From assembly GCF_017742245.1 (NCBI RefSeq), contig NZ_JAGHKO010000005.1, positions 651,747 through 715,746 of the forward strand: DNA of 64,000 bases, read 5' to 3'. Positions 9,175 to 18,465 of the stretch are shown here, in pieces. The notes under the pieces are model-generated. The model did no database searches and was not told the DNA's origin. It saw only the letters and a list, made by a program, of their open reading frames with translations. The DNA is from Niastella soli (GTDB taxonomy: Bacteria > Bacteroidota > Bacteroidia > Chitinophagales > Chitinophagaceae). Position 1 is the stretch's first letter, and each line of letters begins with the position of its first letter. Made by a program: the position numbers and the translations under genes.

Positions 9175-12090
9175 ATGAACGTTTCTTTCAGAATGTTCCT
9201 GTATTGTCTTCTTTTGTTGCCCGGAATTGCCCAGGCACAGCAATTTTCATTTACCGATAAGGATAAAGGATTACAGATCGTGTACAGTTTGGCCGGGCCG
9301 AAGCTGGACTCAATAGCCGCTCATTTGCTGGCCAATGATGTCAAATTGGTAACTGGCAACCTGCCCCCGGTGATCACAGACCTGGCCAATGCAAAAGGGA
9401 ATGTGATTGTAATTGGGAATATTTCCTCTCCGCTAATACAGCGATTTGTTGGCAGCCATACTGTCCTGGATGATCTGCATGGAAAGTGGGAGTGTTACGG
9501 AAAAATGGTAATTGATCATCCCGGTGGCAATATCTCAAAAGTACTGGTAGTTGCCGGCAGTGATACCCGCGGTACTGCCTTTGGTGTTTTTTCCCTTTCT
9601 GAATTATTAGGCGTATCACCCTGGTACTGGTGGGCCGATGTGCCCGTGACGCAGAAAAAGAAAGTAGCGCTTGAATTATCTCCTGAGATCTCCAGGCCGC
9701 CCACTGTAAAATACCGCGGCATCTTTATAAATGATGAAGACTGGGGCCTGCAACCCTGGGCCGCCAAAACATTTGAACCCGAAACCGGCGACATAGGCCC
9801 AAAGACCTATGCCAAAGTATTTGAATTGTTGCTTCGGTTAAAAGCCAACCTTATCTGGCCGGCGATGCACCCCAGCACCAAGGCCTTCTTCAGTTATCCG
9901 GGAAATAAAACAGTAGCGGAGGATTATGGTATTGTAATTGGTTCCTCCCATGCCGAACCTATGCTGCGTAACAATGTAGGCGAATGGGATGAAAAAACAA
10001 TGGGCCCCTTTAATTATCTCACCAATAAAGAAAAGGTCTACCAGTATTGGGAGAGCCGGGTAAAAGAATCAACAAACATTGATGCCATATACACCATGGG
10101 TATGCGTGGCGTGCACGACAGCGGGATGGAAGGCGTTAAGAATTCCAAAGAAGCCGTACCACTACTGGAGCAGATCATAAAAGACCAGCGTGATCTGCTG
10201 GAGAAATACCGGGGAAAACCAGCTGACTCTATACCCCAGGTATTTACTGCCTATAAAGAAGTGCTGGATATTTATGACAGCGGTTTGAAAATTCCTGATG
10301 ATATAACCCTGGTATGGCCCGATGATAATTATGGGTACATTCAGCGCCTGAGTAATAAGGAAGAACAAAAGCGCTCCGGCGGTTCTGGTGTTTATTACCA
10401 TGCTTCTTATTGGGGCCGGCCGCATGATTATCTCTGGCTGCCTTCTACTCATCCGGGTTTGATGTATGAAGAAATGGATAAGGCCAGGCAGGAAGGTGCT
10501 ACCCAATTGTGGGTGTTGAATGTAGGTGATATAAAACCACTTGAATATAATATAGAGATTTTTTTTAAAATGGCTTATGATCCGGAGCCAGTGATCTCTT
10601 TGATGTTGGACGACTGGCACAAATACTGGCAGGTAAGGAATTCGTTCGGTGCTGAAAAGATCTTACAGCAATATTATCAACTGGCATTTGAACGAAGACC
10701 AGAATTCATGGGCTGGAGTCGTACGGAACCAACTACACAAACCACTACCACGCAGTACAATCATTTCTTTTATGGTGATGAAGCGCAACAGCGGCTTGAC
10801 AAATATGACTCTTTGGTAAAACAGGTGAAAGCTGGTTGGTTGAAAGCGGGTGCCAATGAAAATGCGGCTTATTATCAAATGGTATATTACCCGGTGGTGT
10901 GCGCTGCCTGGATGAATAAGAAATTCCTTTACCGCGATAAAGCCCTTTATTACGCCAAACAGAACCGGTTAAGTGCTTTTGATTATGCTGCACAATCAAA
11001 AGCTGCCTATGACAGCATTATAAAGGAAACGGAATATTATAACCACGTGTTGTCAGGTGGCAAATGGAAAAATATGATGTCCATGAAACCGCGTAACCTG
11101 CCCGTTTACCAGGAACTGGAAATACCCACGTTGTCAATTGACAGATCAGCCGGCTGGAGTATTGTCCCCGAGGGATTCGTTACTAAAGATTCCTCCCTGA
11201 TACCAGGTAATGAGACCCTATTGCCTGCTTTTGATAATATAAACAGACAGCGGTATTTTATTGATGTTTTTTTGAACGACAACAAACCTGTTGATTGGAA
11301 AGCCACTGTCTCTGATAACTGGATCAGGCTTTCCAAAAAAAGCGGATCGCTGAGCGGGGAATGGGGAAAGAACCAGGTGCGTATTTGGGTAGACGTTGAC
11401 TGGAATAAAGTGGGGATGAAAAAGGAATTGACCGGCAAGGTCCTATTTACTGGAGGAGGTAAACAGATGGAGGTGAATATACGGTGCCATCAACCGTTTA
11501 ACAGGGACCATTTTACCTGGGGGCAGTATGCCGAGAATAACGGTTTTGTGTGTATCCATCCGATGAATCTACAAACCTTTCATAAAGGGGCTGCTTATCA
11601 GTGGGCGCCAAGGTTTGACCTTGGCTATACAGGTGGCGTCCTGGAAGTAGTTCACTCACCTGAGCGGGACCCCTATTATTCATTAAATACGGATAGCATA
11701 AAAAAGAATAGCGGATGGCTTGCCTATAGTTTTGATACCTATACGGCCGCAACGCCAACAATCACAGTTTATACAATACCCACCCAGCCGCTCAATAATA
11801 AGTTCAGTATGCGGTATGGCGTATCCGTCGATGATGGACCGGTTAAGGTCGTTGATTTTAAAACAGTGGGGAGAAGTGAAGAATGGAAGGAGAATGTTTT
11901 GCGAAACCGGGCTGAACGTACCATTCAGTTGCCGCATTTGAATAAAGGCCGACATTCGCTTAAAATATATGCGATTGATCCGGGTGTTATCCTGGATGAA
12001 ATACGCATCGATCTGGGCGGTTTGAAAAAGGCATACAGTACCATTCCTCCAACTACAGACCCGAGGCTGGATTGGCGCCATCGAAAATGA
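9175..12090 (+). CDS. Glycoside hydrolase family 115 (xylan alpha-glucuronidase type)
   Basis: A 971-residue secreted enzyme with a signal peptide ending AQA (residues 1-22). GH115 enzymes remove 4-O-methyl-glucuronic acid side chains from xylan. Family hallmarks visible are FGVFSLSELLGVSPWYWWADVP, the LIWPAMHPSTKAFF block, YTMGMRGVHDSGMEG and the DDNYGYIQRL block. The C-terminal region (about 660-960) forms the accessory beta domain, and length fits the family. Its stop is only 13 bp before the GH28 gene, indicating an operon for acidic plant polysaccharide breakdown. Confidence 0.88.
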   Translation: MNVSFRMFLYCLLLLPGIAQAQQFSFTDKDKGLQIVYSLAGPKLDSIAAHLLANDVKLVTGNLPPVITDLANAKGNVIVIGNISSPLIQRFVGSHTVLDDLHGKWECYGKMVIDHPGGNISKVLVVAGSDTRGTAFGVFSLSELLGVSPWYWWADVPVTQKKKVALELSPEISRPPTVKYRGIFINDEDWGLQPWAAKTFEPETGDIGPKTYAKVFELLLRLKANLIWPAMHPSTKAFFSYPGNKTVAEDYGIVIGSSHAEPMLRNNVGEWDEKTMGPFNYLTNKEKVYQYWESRVKESTNIDAIYTMGMRGVHDSGMEGVKNSKEAVPLLEQIIKDQRDLLEKYRGKPADSIPQVFTAYKEVLDIYDSGLKIPDDITLVWPDDNYGYIQRLSNKEEQKRSGGSGVYYHASYWGRPHDYLWLPSTHPGLMYEEMDKARQEGATQLWVLNVGDIKPLEYNIEIFFKMAYDPEPVISLMLDDWHKYWQVRNSFGAEKILQQYYQLAFERRPEFMGWSRTEPTTQTTTTQYNHFFYGDEAQQRLDKYDSLVKQVKAGWLKAGANENAAYYQMVYYPVVCAAWMNKKFLYRDKALYYAKQNRLSAFDYAAQSKAAYDSIIKETEYYNHVLSGGKWKNMMSMKPRNLPVYQELEIPTLSIDRSAGWSIVPEGFVTKDSSLIPGNETLLPAFDNINRQRYFIDVFLNDNKPVDWKATVSDNWIRLSKKSGSLSGEWGKNQVRIWVDVDWNKVGMKKELTGKVLFTGGGKQMEVNIRCHQPFNRDHFTWGQYAENNGFVCIHPMNLQTFHKGAAYQWAPRFDLGYTGGVLEVVHSPERDPYYSLNTDSIKKNSGWLAYSFDTYTAATPTITVYTIPTQPLNNKFSMRYGVSVDDGPVKVVDFKTVGRSEEWKENVLRNRAERTIQLPHLNKGRHSLKIYAIDPGVILDEIRIDLGGLKKAYSTIPPTTDPRLDWRHRK

Positions 12091-12103
12091 AAAAATATAT
12101 AGC

Positions 12104-13471
12104 ATGAAGAGATTACGATTTGCCAGTTTGTTACTTATTTGTTCCGCTTTCCTTTCCTTCGATAAAGGGAATGGGGGAGTGCCGGTGAATGAAATAAAAG
12201 TAAAAGCCCCCTTTGGCACCGTGAGCATTAAAGTGCCGGATTTCAGTAAATGTATCCGCATCGATATCAAAGAAATGGGTGCGGTCCCCGGCGATAAAGA
12301 AAGAACGTCGCAGGCTATTGCTGCTGCTATTGACAAAGCCAGTGCAGCCGGTGGGGGCGTAGTGGTGATCCCCGAAGGCGAATGGTTGACTAAAACGATC
12401 CATTTTAAGAGCAATGTTAATCTGCATCTCAATAAAGGGGCGGTGTTGTTGTTCTCGGAAGATCCGGCAGATTACCTGCCGGCAGTGTATTCCTCCTGGG
12501 AAGGGATGGAATGTTATAATTATTCACCCCTCATTTATGCCTGGCAATGTAAGAACATCGCCATTACCGGCGAAGGAGAACTGAAAGCAAAGATGGAGGT
12601 GTGGGAGAAATGGTTTGCCCGCCCTCAGCCTCATATGGAAAGTCTCAAACGCCTGTATAACCTGGCCTGGAACCGTACGCCGGTTGAACAAAGACAAATG
12701 GTGAACGATACGGCGCACCTGCGGCCACAGTTTATCCAGTTCAACAGAAGTGAGAACATTTTGTTGGAAGGGGTTACCATTACCAACAGTCCTTTCTGGA
12801 CCATTCATTTGTATTTAGCTAAAAACGTTGTTATCAGAAAGGTGAATGTATACGCCCATGGGCACAACAATGATGGGGTAGACCCGGAGATGAGCCAGAA
12901 TGTGCTGATCGAAAACTGTACATTCGATCAGGGGGATGATGCCATCGCTATAAAATCGGGCCGTAACCCCGAAGGCTGGGTGCTGAAAACGCCTTCCAAA
13001 AATATTGTGATCCGCAACCTCACGGTAAAGAACGGACATCAGCTGGTGGCCGTTGGCAGTGAGCTCTCGGGCGGTATTGAAAATGTGTTTATCGATAGCT
13101 GCAAGGTTGTAGAAGGCGCCAAACTAAACCACCTGTTGTTTATTAAGACCAATGAGCGCATGGGCGGTTTCGTGAATAATATCTATGCCACCAATATTAC
13201 CTCTGGTAAAATTGATCTGGGGGTGTTAGGCATTGAAACAGATGTGTTATACCAATGGCGTACGCTGGTACCTACTTACGAAAAAAGACTGACCCCCATA
13301 AAGAACATCTTCCTGGAAAACATCCATTCCGGCGACGTGAAATTTGAAACAAGGATCCTGGGACAAAAAGAGTTGCCCATTCAAAATATTTCATTGAAGA
13401 AGATCACTACCGGAACGATACAGGAGAAAAAGCATATCCATGAAAATGTGAAGGGGTTTTCGGAGCAGTAG
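12104..13471 (+). CDS. Glycoside hydrolase family 28 (polygalacturonase-like)
   Basis: A 455-residue secreted right-handed beta-helix enzyme with an N-terminal signal peptide. The four GH28 active-site blocks are recognisable: NNDGVDPE, QGDDAIAIKSG (two Asp), NGHQLVAVGSE in place of the usual GHG block, and LFIKTNERMGG in place of RIK. GH28 enzymes hydrolyse polygalacturonan or rhamnogalacturonan. It is translationally close to the GH115 gene (13-bp gap), so the pair probably acts on glucuronoxylan/pectin side structures together. The variant third block may alter specificity. Confidence 0.85.
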   Translation: MKRLRFASLLLICSAFLSFDKGNGGVPVNEIKVKAPFGTVSIKVPDFSKCIRIDIKEMGAVPGDKERTSQAIAAAIDKASAAGGGVVVIPEGEWLTKTIHFKSNVNLHLNKGAVLLFSEDPADYLPAVYSSWEGMECYNYSPLIYAWQCKNIAITGEGELKAKMEVWEKWFARPQPHMESLKRLYNLAWNRTPVEQRQMVNDTAHLRPQFIQFNRSENILLEGVTITNSPFWTIHLYLAKNVVIRKVNVYAHGHNNDGVDPEMSQNVLIENCTFDQGDDAIAIKSGRNPEGWVLKTPSKNIVIRNLTVKNGHQLVAVGSELSGGIENVFIDSCKVVEGAKLNHLLFIKTNERMGGFVNNIYATNITSGKIDLGVLGIETDVLYQWRTLVPTYEKRLTPIKNIFLENIHSGDVKFETRILGQKELPIQNISLKKITTGTIQEKKHIHENVKGFSEQ

Positions 13472-13523
13472 CATGCACTCCGATGCATCGGAACGCCATT
13501 GGGGGCAATAGGGAATGCGCACA

Positions 13524-13709
13524 TCAATGTGCCTGGTTAAAGATCTTGTTTAAGACACCCGCAAGCCGAATGCCAGCCTGTTCAATCCGTTTCTGCACAA
13601 CGGGAATATGCGATTGGTAATAGCTGTCGTTTAGCTGGAGGGTTTTCATGGTATCAATTTCCGCATAGATCCCTGAGCTGATTGAATAGCTTTCCCAGAT
13701 CCATTTCAA
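13524..13709 (-). pseudogene. S1/P1 nuclease C-terminal remnant
   Basis: A 61-codon fragment reading YYQSHIPVVQKRIEQAG then IRLAGVLNKIF. This matches the C-terminal helix region of bacterial S1/P1 nucleases, where the aGxRLAxxLNxiF pattern is conserved. The His/Asp-rich catalytic body is missing upstream; the next 150 bp show no matching frame. It is a decayed gene end between GH28 and the GH64 gene terminator. Identification is from memory of the family motif. Confidence 0.5.
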
Positions 13710-13820
13710 GGTTACAAAAGTTTACAATAGTACGTGTAGGTGTTTTCCCCGTATTTTCCTGATCTATTTGCGTAGTGAGTACATCTGTGCTTGCTGGTAA
13801 CATGTATCTGATAAGGCAAT

Positions 13821-13850
13821 AAAAAAGGGCCTCTTGCGAAGCCCTTTTTT
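13821..13850 (-). terminator. Terminator of the GH64 gene (bidirectional)
   Basis: An AGGGC/GCCCT stem is flanked by A6 on one side and T6-7 on the other, so it can terminate in both directions. It lies 20 bp past the GH64 stop codon. Confidence 0.75.
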
Positions 13851-13869
13851 TAATGCCTACTTGCAATTT

Positions 13870-16068
13870 TTATTGCTTGACGATCTTTACGGTTTTAATG
13901 CTGTTATCAGTACGCGTTAGTTTAATAAGATATACTCCTGTATTCAATGACTGGATATTGATGGTATTACCAGGCTTTGTTACTTTTTTTACTTCCTTGC
14001 CATTCAGGTCAAATATTGTCAGCGTTTGCACTTTTTCAGATCCTTTCAGGTACAACAGGTTGCTTACCGGATTGGGCGATATGGTCAATGCACTGTTTTC
14101 CGCTACTGTCAGTTGTTGCTGCATGGACTGGGTAGCCATTCTTGCCGATAAATTATCAGTGATGGTCAGGTAATTTATATTGAACCCGCCGGTTGCGGTA
14201 GCAATACCGATAGCGTAGGTGCCTGCCGGTAAAGTAACGTTATGTGCCACGTTCGTCCAGTTTTGCCAGCCACCAGTATTAGGGATGGTCACAGAGCCTA
14301 ATTGTGTAGCGCCGGCATCTTTTTCCAGTCGAAGGGTGGTGCCGGTGTTGGGACTGGCCACGCGATAAATAACGCGATAAGTGCCTGCAACAGGGATGGT
14401 CACATTATACGACATCCAGTCACCAGCTTCTATATAACCAACATTCAATCCGCCCCCGGCATCTGTGGTGGCTTCTGTTTGTATGCCGGCCATATAAGTA
14501 TAATCTTCCGCCTGTATCACTGTTGAGAAAGAAGAAGAGTTAGATTCCACTTTCAATGATGATGTGAGGTCATTAAAGCTGTCGTCAACCAGACAGGCAT
14601 CGTCACTGGTTTTAACAATGGCAGTGCCACCAAAATTGTCGTTCTGGTATAAAGTGACTTTATAACCGCTGTTCACTTTGATCGAAGATATATCATCATT
14701 CAAGATACCCAGTGCATTCAGCTGGCTCAGGGTGTACGTGCCTGTATTGAGGCCAACGGCACTGCCACCATAGTTACAGTCTTTATAAACGGTTGCCACG
14801 CCACTGGTTGTTAAACCGGCATAACCGCCAACGGTAATGGTAGCCCGGGCAGGCGAAGGTGCATTGATAGTGGATGATTTTTCAAACACATCATCGTAAC
14901 AAAATGAATAGGTAAGGCTGTTTAAGCTGATGTCGGGCTGATGCCAGAACTTACAATACCAGTTATACGGTGAGGTTACATAGTATTTCGACTCGGTGGA
15001 AAAATCCTGCGTGGCTCCAGTAGCCAGTGTAAGGTCTATGGCATGTCGGTTGATCGCTGCGCAAACCTGGGCCTGAACCACCTTATCCCATTGTCCGCCG
15101 CTGGCCATTACACCGCTGCCTTCCATAACTTCTGTATTGGTTGGTTTGTTTGAAATTACACCAACCGCCCCATCGGAGGTCCGGGTGAAAGTAAATACAT
15201 TGCCCGATACGCGACCGCTCCACGTACCTGCATCACCGGCATTAAAGATCAGGTTCCCGCTGGTATATTTTGACCAAATGGCATCTATGTAAGCGCCAAA
15301 GTAGTTGGCCTGTGCGCCACCGCTTTGGAAGGCGCTTGTTTTAGAAGGGAATTTAATAATGCCATTGGTAGCATCATAGCAGCCGGCAAAAGCGGCGGGC
15401 GCCTGTGATTGCCATTGCGACAATATTTGCGCATGTGTTTTAAGTTCGCCCACTTTTTTATAAAAATTATTATTGCCCCACACTTCAAGACCCATTGGGT
15501 ATTGGTACGAGTCAACCCGGGTGGTGTTGGCCCATAAACCATTGGCCGCATTGGTAAGCTCAATCATTTCATATCGGATGCCCTGGTTGGGGTCGGTAGG
15601 ATTGGCCAGGTTGGGCGCGGCATAACCGCTTGGCGCACCTGAAGCACCGAAGAAATACAGGTATAACTGTGAATTAAAAGAGATCAATATTCTGCAGCCG
15701 GCAATGCCGGGGATATTGATGGTCTTATTAGGTATTTCGCTCAATTTGGCAAAACAGTTGGCATAACGACCGTTGTTGCCTGGTCCCTGGTTGCCGCCGA
15801 TCACCGGGCCGGCTACTGTATTGTCAGATACGCTCATCAGTCGTACGGTGCCAGTTTTGGTATCGAGCCATACATGATTGTCGTTAATGATGCCTACAAC
15901 AGCCACATATACATTGGCGTCGGTAAAGGAACTGTTGTTGTAGAGGGTAAATGGTACGGTGGACTGGCTCCGGGTGTTGTTTACAAACAAAAAGGAAAGT
16001 AGTAGTAGTAATGCAGTCCGGCGGCTATTGGTAATAGCACGCAAGGAAAAAGGCCTTCTAGTTTTCAT
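13870..16068 (-). CDS. GH64 beta-1,3-glucanase with crystallin-like, CBM6 and T9SS domains
   Basis: A 732-residue secreted protein. After a signal peptide (residues 1-34) comes a thaumatin-like GH64 catalytic domain to about residue 400 (YNNSSFTDANVYVAVVG, GIRYEMIELT, YPMGLEVWG). GH64 enzymes release oligosaccharides from laminarin and fungal cell-wall beta-1,3-glucan. Next are a beta/gamma-crystallin-like repeat pair (VYKDCNYGGSAVGL, LYQNDNFGGTAI), then a CBM6-like module (IQAEDYTYMAGIQ, NVGYIEAGDWMSY, GGWQNW). A C-terminal type A sorting signal (SPNPVSNLLYLKG to TVKIVKQ) predicts export by T9SS. It is monocistronic. Confidence 0.88.
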   Translation of the reverse strand: MKTRRPFSLRAITNSRRTALLLLLSFLFVNNTRSQSTVPFTLYNNSSFTDANVYVAVVGIINDNHVWLDTKTGTVRLMSVSDNTVAGPVIGGNQGPGNNGRYANCFAKLSEIPNKTINIPGIAGCRILISFNSQLYLYFFGASGAPSGYAAPNLANPTDPNQGIRYEMIELTNAANGLWANTTRVDSYQYPMGLEVWGNNNFYKKVGELKTHAQILSQWQSQAPAAFAGCYDATNGIIKFPSKTSAFQSGGAQANYFGAYIDAIWSKYTSGNLIFNAGDAGTWSGRVSGNVFTFTRTSDGAVGVISNKPTNTEVMEGSGVMASGGQWDKVVQAQVCAAINRHAIDLTLATGATQDFSTESKYYVTSPYNWYCKFWHQPDISLNSLTYSFCYDDVFEKSSTINAPSPARATITVGGYAGLTTSGVATVYKDCNYGGSAVGLNTGTYTLSQLNALGILNDDISSIKVNSGYKVTLYQNDNFGGTAIVKTSDDACLVDDSFNDLTSSLKVESNSSSFSTVIQAEDYTYMAGIQTEATTDAGGGLNVGYIEAGDWMSYNVTIPVAGTYRVIYRVASPNTGTTLRLEKDAGATQLGSVTIPNTGGWQNWTNVAHNVTLPAGTYAIGIATATGGFNINYLTITDNLSARMATQSMQQQLTVAENSALTISPNPVSNLLYLKGSEKVQTLTIFDLNGKEVKKVTKPGNTINIQSLNTGVYLIKLTRTDNSIKTVKIVKQ

Positions 16069-16501
16069 TAGATTTAAAATGGTTTGTTAACGGATATTTG
16101 GTGCTAATTTACCGTTATTAACCGCTGCAAGTTTTCTTGTGGAAAAGTAAGCGTGGCTGAATAGCTAACGCAGGCATATAGATGACATTGGATATGTAGG
16201 TAACGGTAATATGTATTGCTAAAGGTGTTTTGGCGAGGGGCCGGGGAAATTGAATTGAAATTAAAAATGGAAATGCGAAGCTGTCCTCGTTGCAGTACAT
16301 AATTGCTCTCTGGTGGTGGATAAATTCAATGTGATCAATTTAAATTATATTTATTTAATTCGTAATTTAGAGTGGTAATACATACGTCTCAAAAGCTTCT
16401 GGTCCAACATTCATTTCTGTTTTTAGTAGCAATCTGTTAGATACTTAAATTTTGTTTTTTTGATTGTGCAAACAATCATGAATTGTCTTAAAATATAACA
16501 T
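16069..16501. other. 433-bp intergenic region
   Basis: The region lies between the divergent GH64 gene and the small gene at 16502. It is AT-rich and should hold both promoters, but I see no convincing -33/-7 pair, RNA or coding signal in it. Confidence 0.4.
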
Positions 16502-16792
16502 ATGTTAACTACGATTACAAATAAATATCCAGTAGGTTATATAGCTCCTGATTGTGTACCTCCCGTTTCAAATAATGAAAAGGAATTCTTTGAAGATTTA
16601 AGGGTGATCCTTAGGGCTGCCAAAGCCATCAAAAACCCAACCATTAATAAGAAGATTCTCGAGTTTTATTTGTCAGCATTAATATTTAAATATGCTGAAT
16701 ATAAAATTTCATGGTTGATAGAAACTAATTTAACTAATACCTTAAATCGGTTGTTGCATTATGTCCGAGAATCAGAATGCTCAAAGCTGTGA
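16502..16792 (+). CDS. Hypothetical protein
   Basis: A 96-residue helical, soluble protein (MLTTITNKYPVGYIAPDCV...). No family is recognised. Its 3' end overlaps the start of the small frame at 16761 by 32 nt in another frame, an arrangement typical of translational coupling. An AT-rich leader precedes it. Confidence 0.5.
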   Translation: MLTTITNKYPVGYIAPDCVPPVSNNEKEFFEDLRVILRAAKAIKNPTINKKILEFYLSALIFKYAEYKISWLIETNLTNTLNRLLHYVRESECSKL

Positions 16793-16907
16793 CAAGCAAA
16801 ATGAAGATGGTGGTTCAAATGGCCATGAAAATAAAGACAATGAACCTGTAATACCTGAGGCATTTTTGAATGAGCTTCCTCCAAAGGATAGGAAAGAAGC
16901 ATTTTAA
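16761..16907 (+). pseudogene. Short overlapping frame, probably interrupted by TAA
   Basis: The frame opens inside the preceding gene (MSENQNAQSCDKQNE...) and runs 48 codons to TAA at 16905-16907. Beyond the stop the same frame continues sensibly (KGMSEPER, then TGA at 16932-16934). The sequence PEAFLNELPPKDRKEAF then a stop then KGMSEPER suggests a CAA-to-TAA change in a longer gene. No family is recognised. Confidence 0.35.
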
Positions 16908-16943
16908 AAAGGAATGAGTGAGCCTGAGCGTTGAATTCGTTGA

Positions 16944-17561
16944 TTACAAATCAACATCACTATCATCTGCTATTTCATAAGGTTGTTCCGGGGCCCGAAA
17001 ATCATATTGGGTAATGTCGTAAATAATAGTTGCCAGTTCATCAAATTCCCAACTGTAGATGTTTTCACCAATTTCTATAGTACGGCCCTTGTAATCAAAT
17101 GCAACCTTGCTTTCGGTACGGAGATCGTTGCTTGTTAATTTTCGCGTTTGGACCAGGTGGTCGATTGGCTGCCCCTCCATTTCGGGTGGAATATTGGGCT
17201 GTTTGATATGGTGCCTGAAGTTTTCGACCAGGCGCATTTCATACCGATGATCTCGTTTTTTTATAAGATCACCATTTACAACGGTAATATTAGTTCTGCT
17301 TACAATAAGGTTTTCTGATTTGGCTGCTTTGTTGATGTACCTGAAAGAGGCCATGATCAGTGCTAAAGAAAGCAGGAAAAACAAAATCCCTTTTATTAAA
17401 TTATCGCTGGTGAGATCTCTACCTGTTACATAAAAAAGTAATGTGCCCGAAATGAAAAGTACAGCAAAGTAAATGGTGTCAAAGAGCTTTGACTGGTTGC
17501 CAAATGGTTGTGATAACAGGATGATTTTTCCGTCGGGGTGATCTTTAATAGTCATAGACAA
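16944..17561 (-). CDS. Hypothetical membrane protein
   Basis: A 205-residue protein with two adjacent membrane helices (about residues 27-46 and 58-74). A C-terminal cytosolic beta-rich region of about 125 residues follows and ends in an acidic tail (ADDSDVDL). No family is recognised. It is convergent with the overlapping pair at 16502-16907 and lies 37 bp downstream of an AraC-family gene on the same strand. Confidence 0.55.
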   Translation of the reverse strand: MSMTIKDHPDGKIILLSQPFGNQSKLFDTIYFAVLFISGTLLFYVTGRDLTSDNLIKGILFFLLSLALIMASFRYINKAAKSENLIVSRTNITVVNGDLIKKRDHRYEMRLVENFRHHIKQPNIPPEMEGQPIDHLVQTRKLTSNDLRTESKVAFDYKGRTIEIGENIYSWEFDELATIIYDITQYDFRAPEQPYEIADDSDVDL

Positions 17562-17598
17562 GGTGTAGACATAAAGATACGGCCTAAAATTCTACCTG

Positions 17599-18432
17599 TT
17601 ATTTTTTAGTGCCCGAAGCTTTTGATGGACTTACTCCATAGAATTGTTTGAACGCGGTGGTAAAGTGGGTGAGGGTATCAAAACCTACATCCTGATATAC
17701 TTCTGACGGGCGTTTTTTCATTTCCCTGATAAGGAAATATGCTTCCTGTAACCGCCGCTCCTGTAACCAACGATTAGGGTTAGTATGAAAGGCCTTTTCA
17801 AAATCCCGTTTAAATGTGGCCAGGCTTCTACCTGAGAGATAGGCCAATGTTTTCATTTCTACATTATAGCCGAAATGCTGCTGCATAAAAGTTTCGAGGT
17901 CTGTTTTTGGGGGCTGGTCAAGATCGAACAGAATATTCTTGAATGCGGGATTTATTTGTAAAAGTAACAACAGTGCCTCCTGTTGTTTATAGTTCACAAG
18001 ACCTTCAGTGACCGGCGTATTAAAATAGGGGAGTAACGTTTGGAAATAATTCTCCAGCAGCAGGCTGTTATTCAGGTTTATAACCGCGTCTTTTTCTGGA
18101 AAGGGTTCTTCATAACCAAGGTTGAACCGCCGGCCAAAGGTGGCAAGGGCTTCCCGGTTAAATTCAACCGTGATTGATCTGAATGGAAAAAGGCCATCGT
18201 TTTGGCGGGTAAACCTGGCGAGGAAGTTCTTTCGGCAGAACAGCAGGTCGCCCGGGACAAATACCTTTTTTTGTCCGGCATCGGTTACCAGTAATTTCCC
18301 TGAAATGACCTGGCACAATCCGTGTTCGGCAATTAAGGGATCTCCTATTACTTTTTTAGTTTCAAGGTGGGTATATAAAATGCCGGGAATACGGGGTGTA
18401 GATTGTTGCTTAATACTTTTGTTATCGATCAT
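17599..18432 (-). CDS. AraC-family transcriptional regulator
   Basis: A 277-residue protein. The N-terminal half is a cupin-like sensor (GDPLIAEHGLCQVISGKLLV, FVPGDLLFCRKNF). The C-terminal half is the AraC DNA-binding domain (AYLSGRSLATFKRDFEKAFHTNPNRWLQ, VGFDTLTHFTTAFKQFYGVSPSK). An in-frame ATG at 18465 would add the hydrophobic stretch YLFFLIFTLG, which is not expected in a regulator, so MIDNKSIKQQ at 18432 is preferred. It follows the ChbG-like deacetylase gene on the same strand and may regulate it. Confidence 0.8.
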   Translation of the reverse strand: MIDNKSIKQQSTPRIPGILYTHLETKKVIGDPLIAEHGLCQVISGKLLVTDAGQKKVFVPGDLLFCRKNFLARFTRQNDGLFPFRSITVEFNREALATFGRRFNLGYEEPFPEKDAVINLNNSLLLENYFQTLLPYFNTPVTEGLVNYKQQEALLLLLQINPAFKNILFDLDQPPKTDLETFMQQHFGYNVEMKTLAYLSGRSLATFKRDFEKAFHTNPNRWLQERRLQEAYFLIREMKKRPSEVYQDVGFDTLTHFTTAFKQFYGVSPSKASGTKK

Positions 18433-18465
18433 TCCAAGTGTAAAGATCAGAAAAAATAAATACAA

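Noticed and set aside
16118..16300. 60-codon minus-strand frame
   Set aside because: Lies in AT-rich intergenic sequence without any coding signal.
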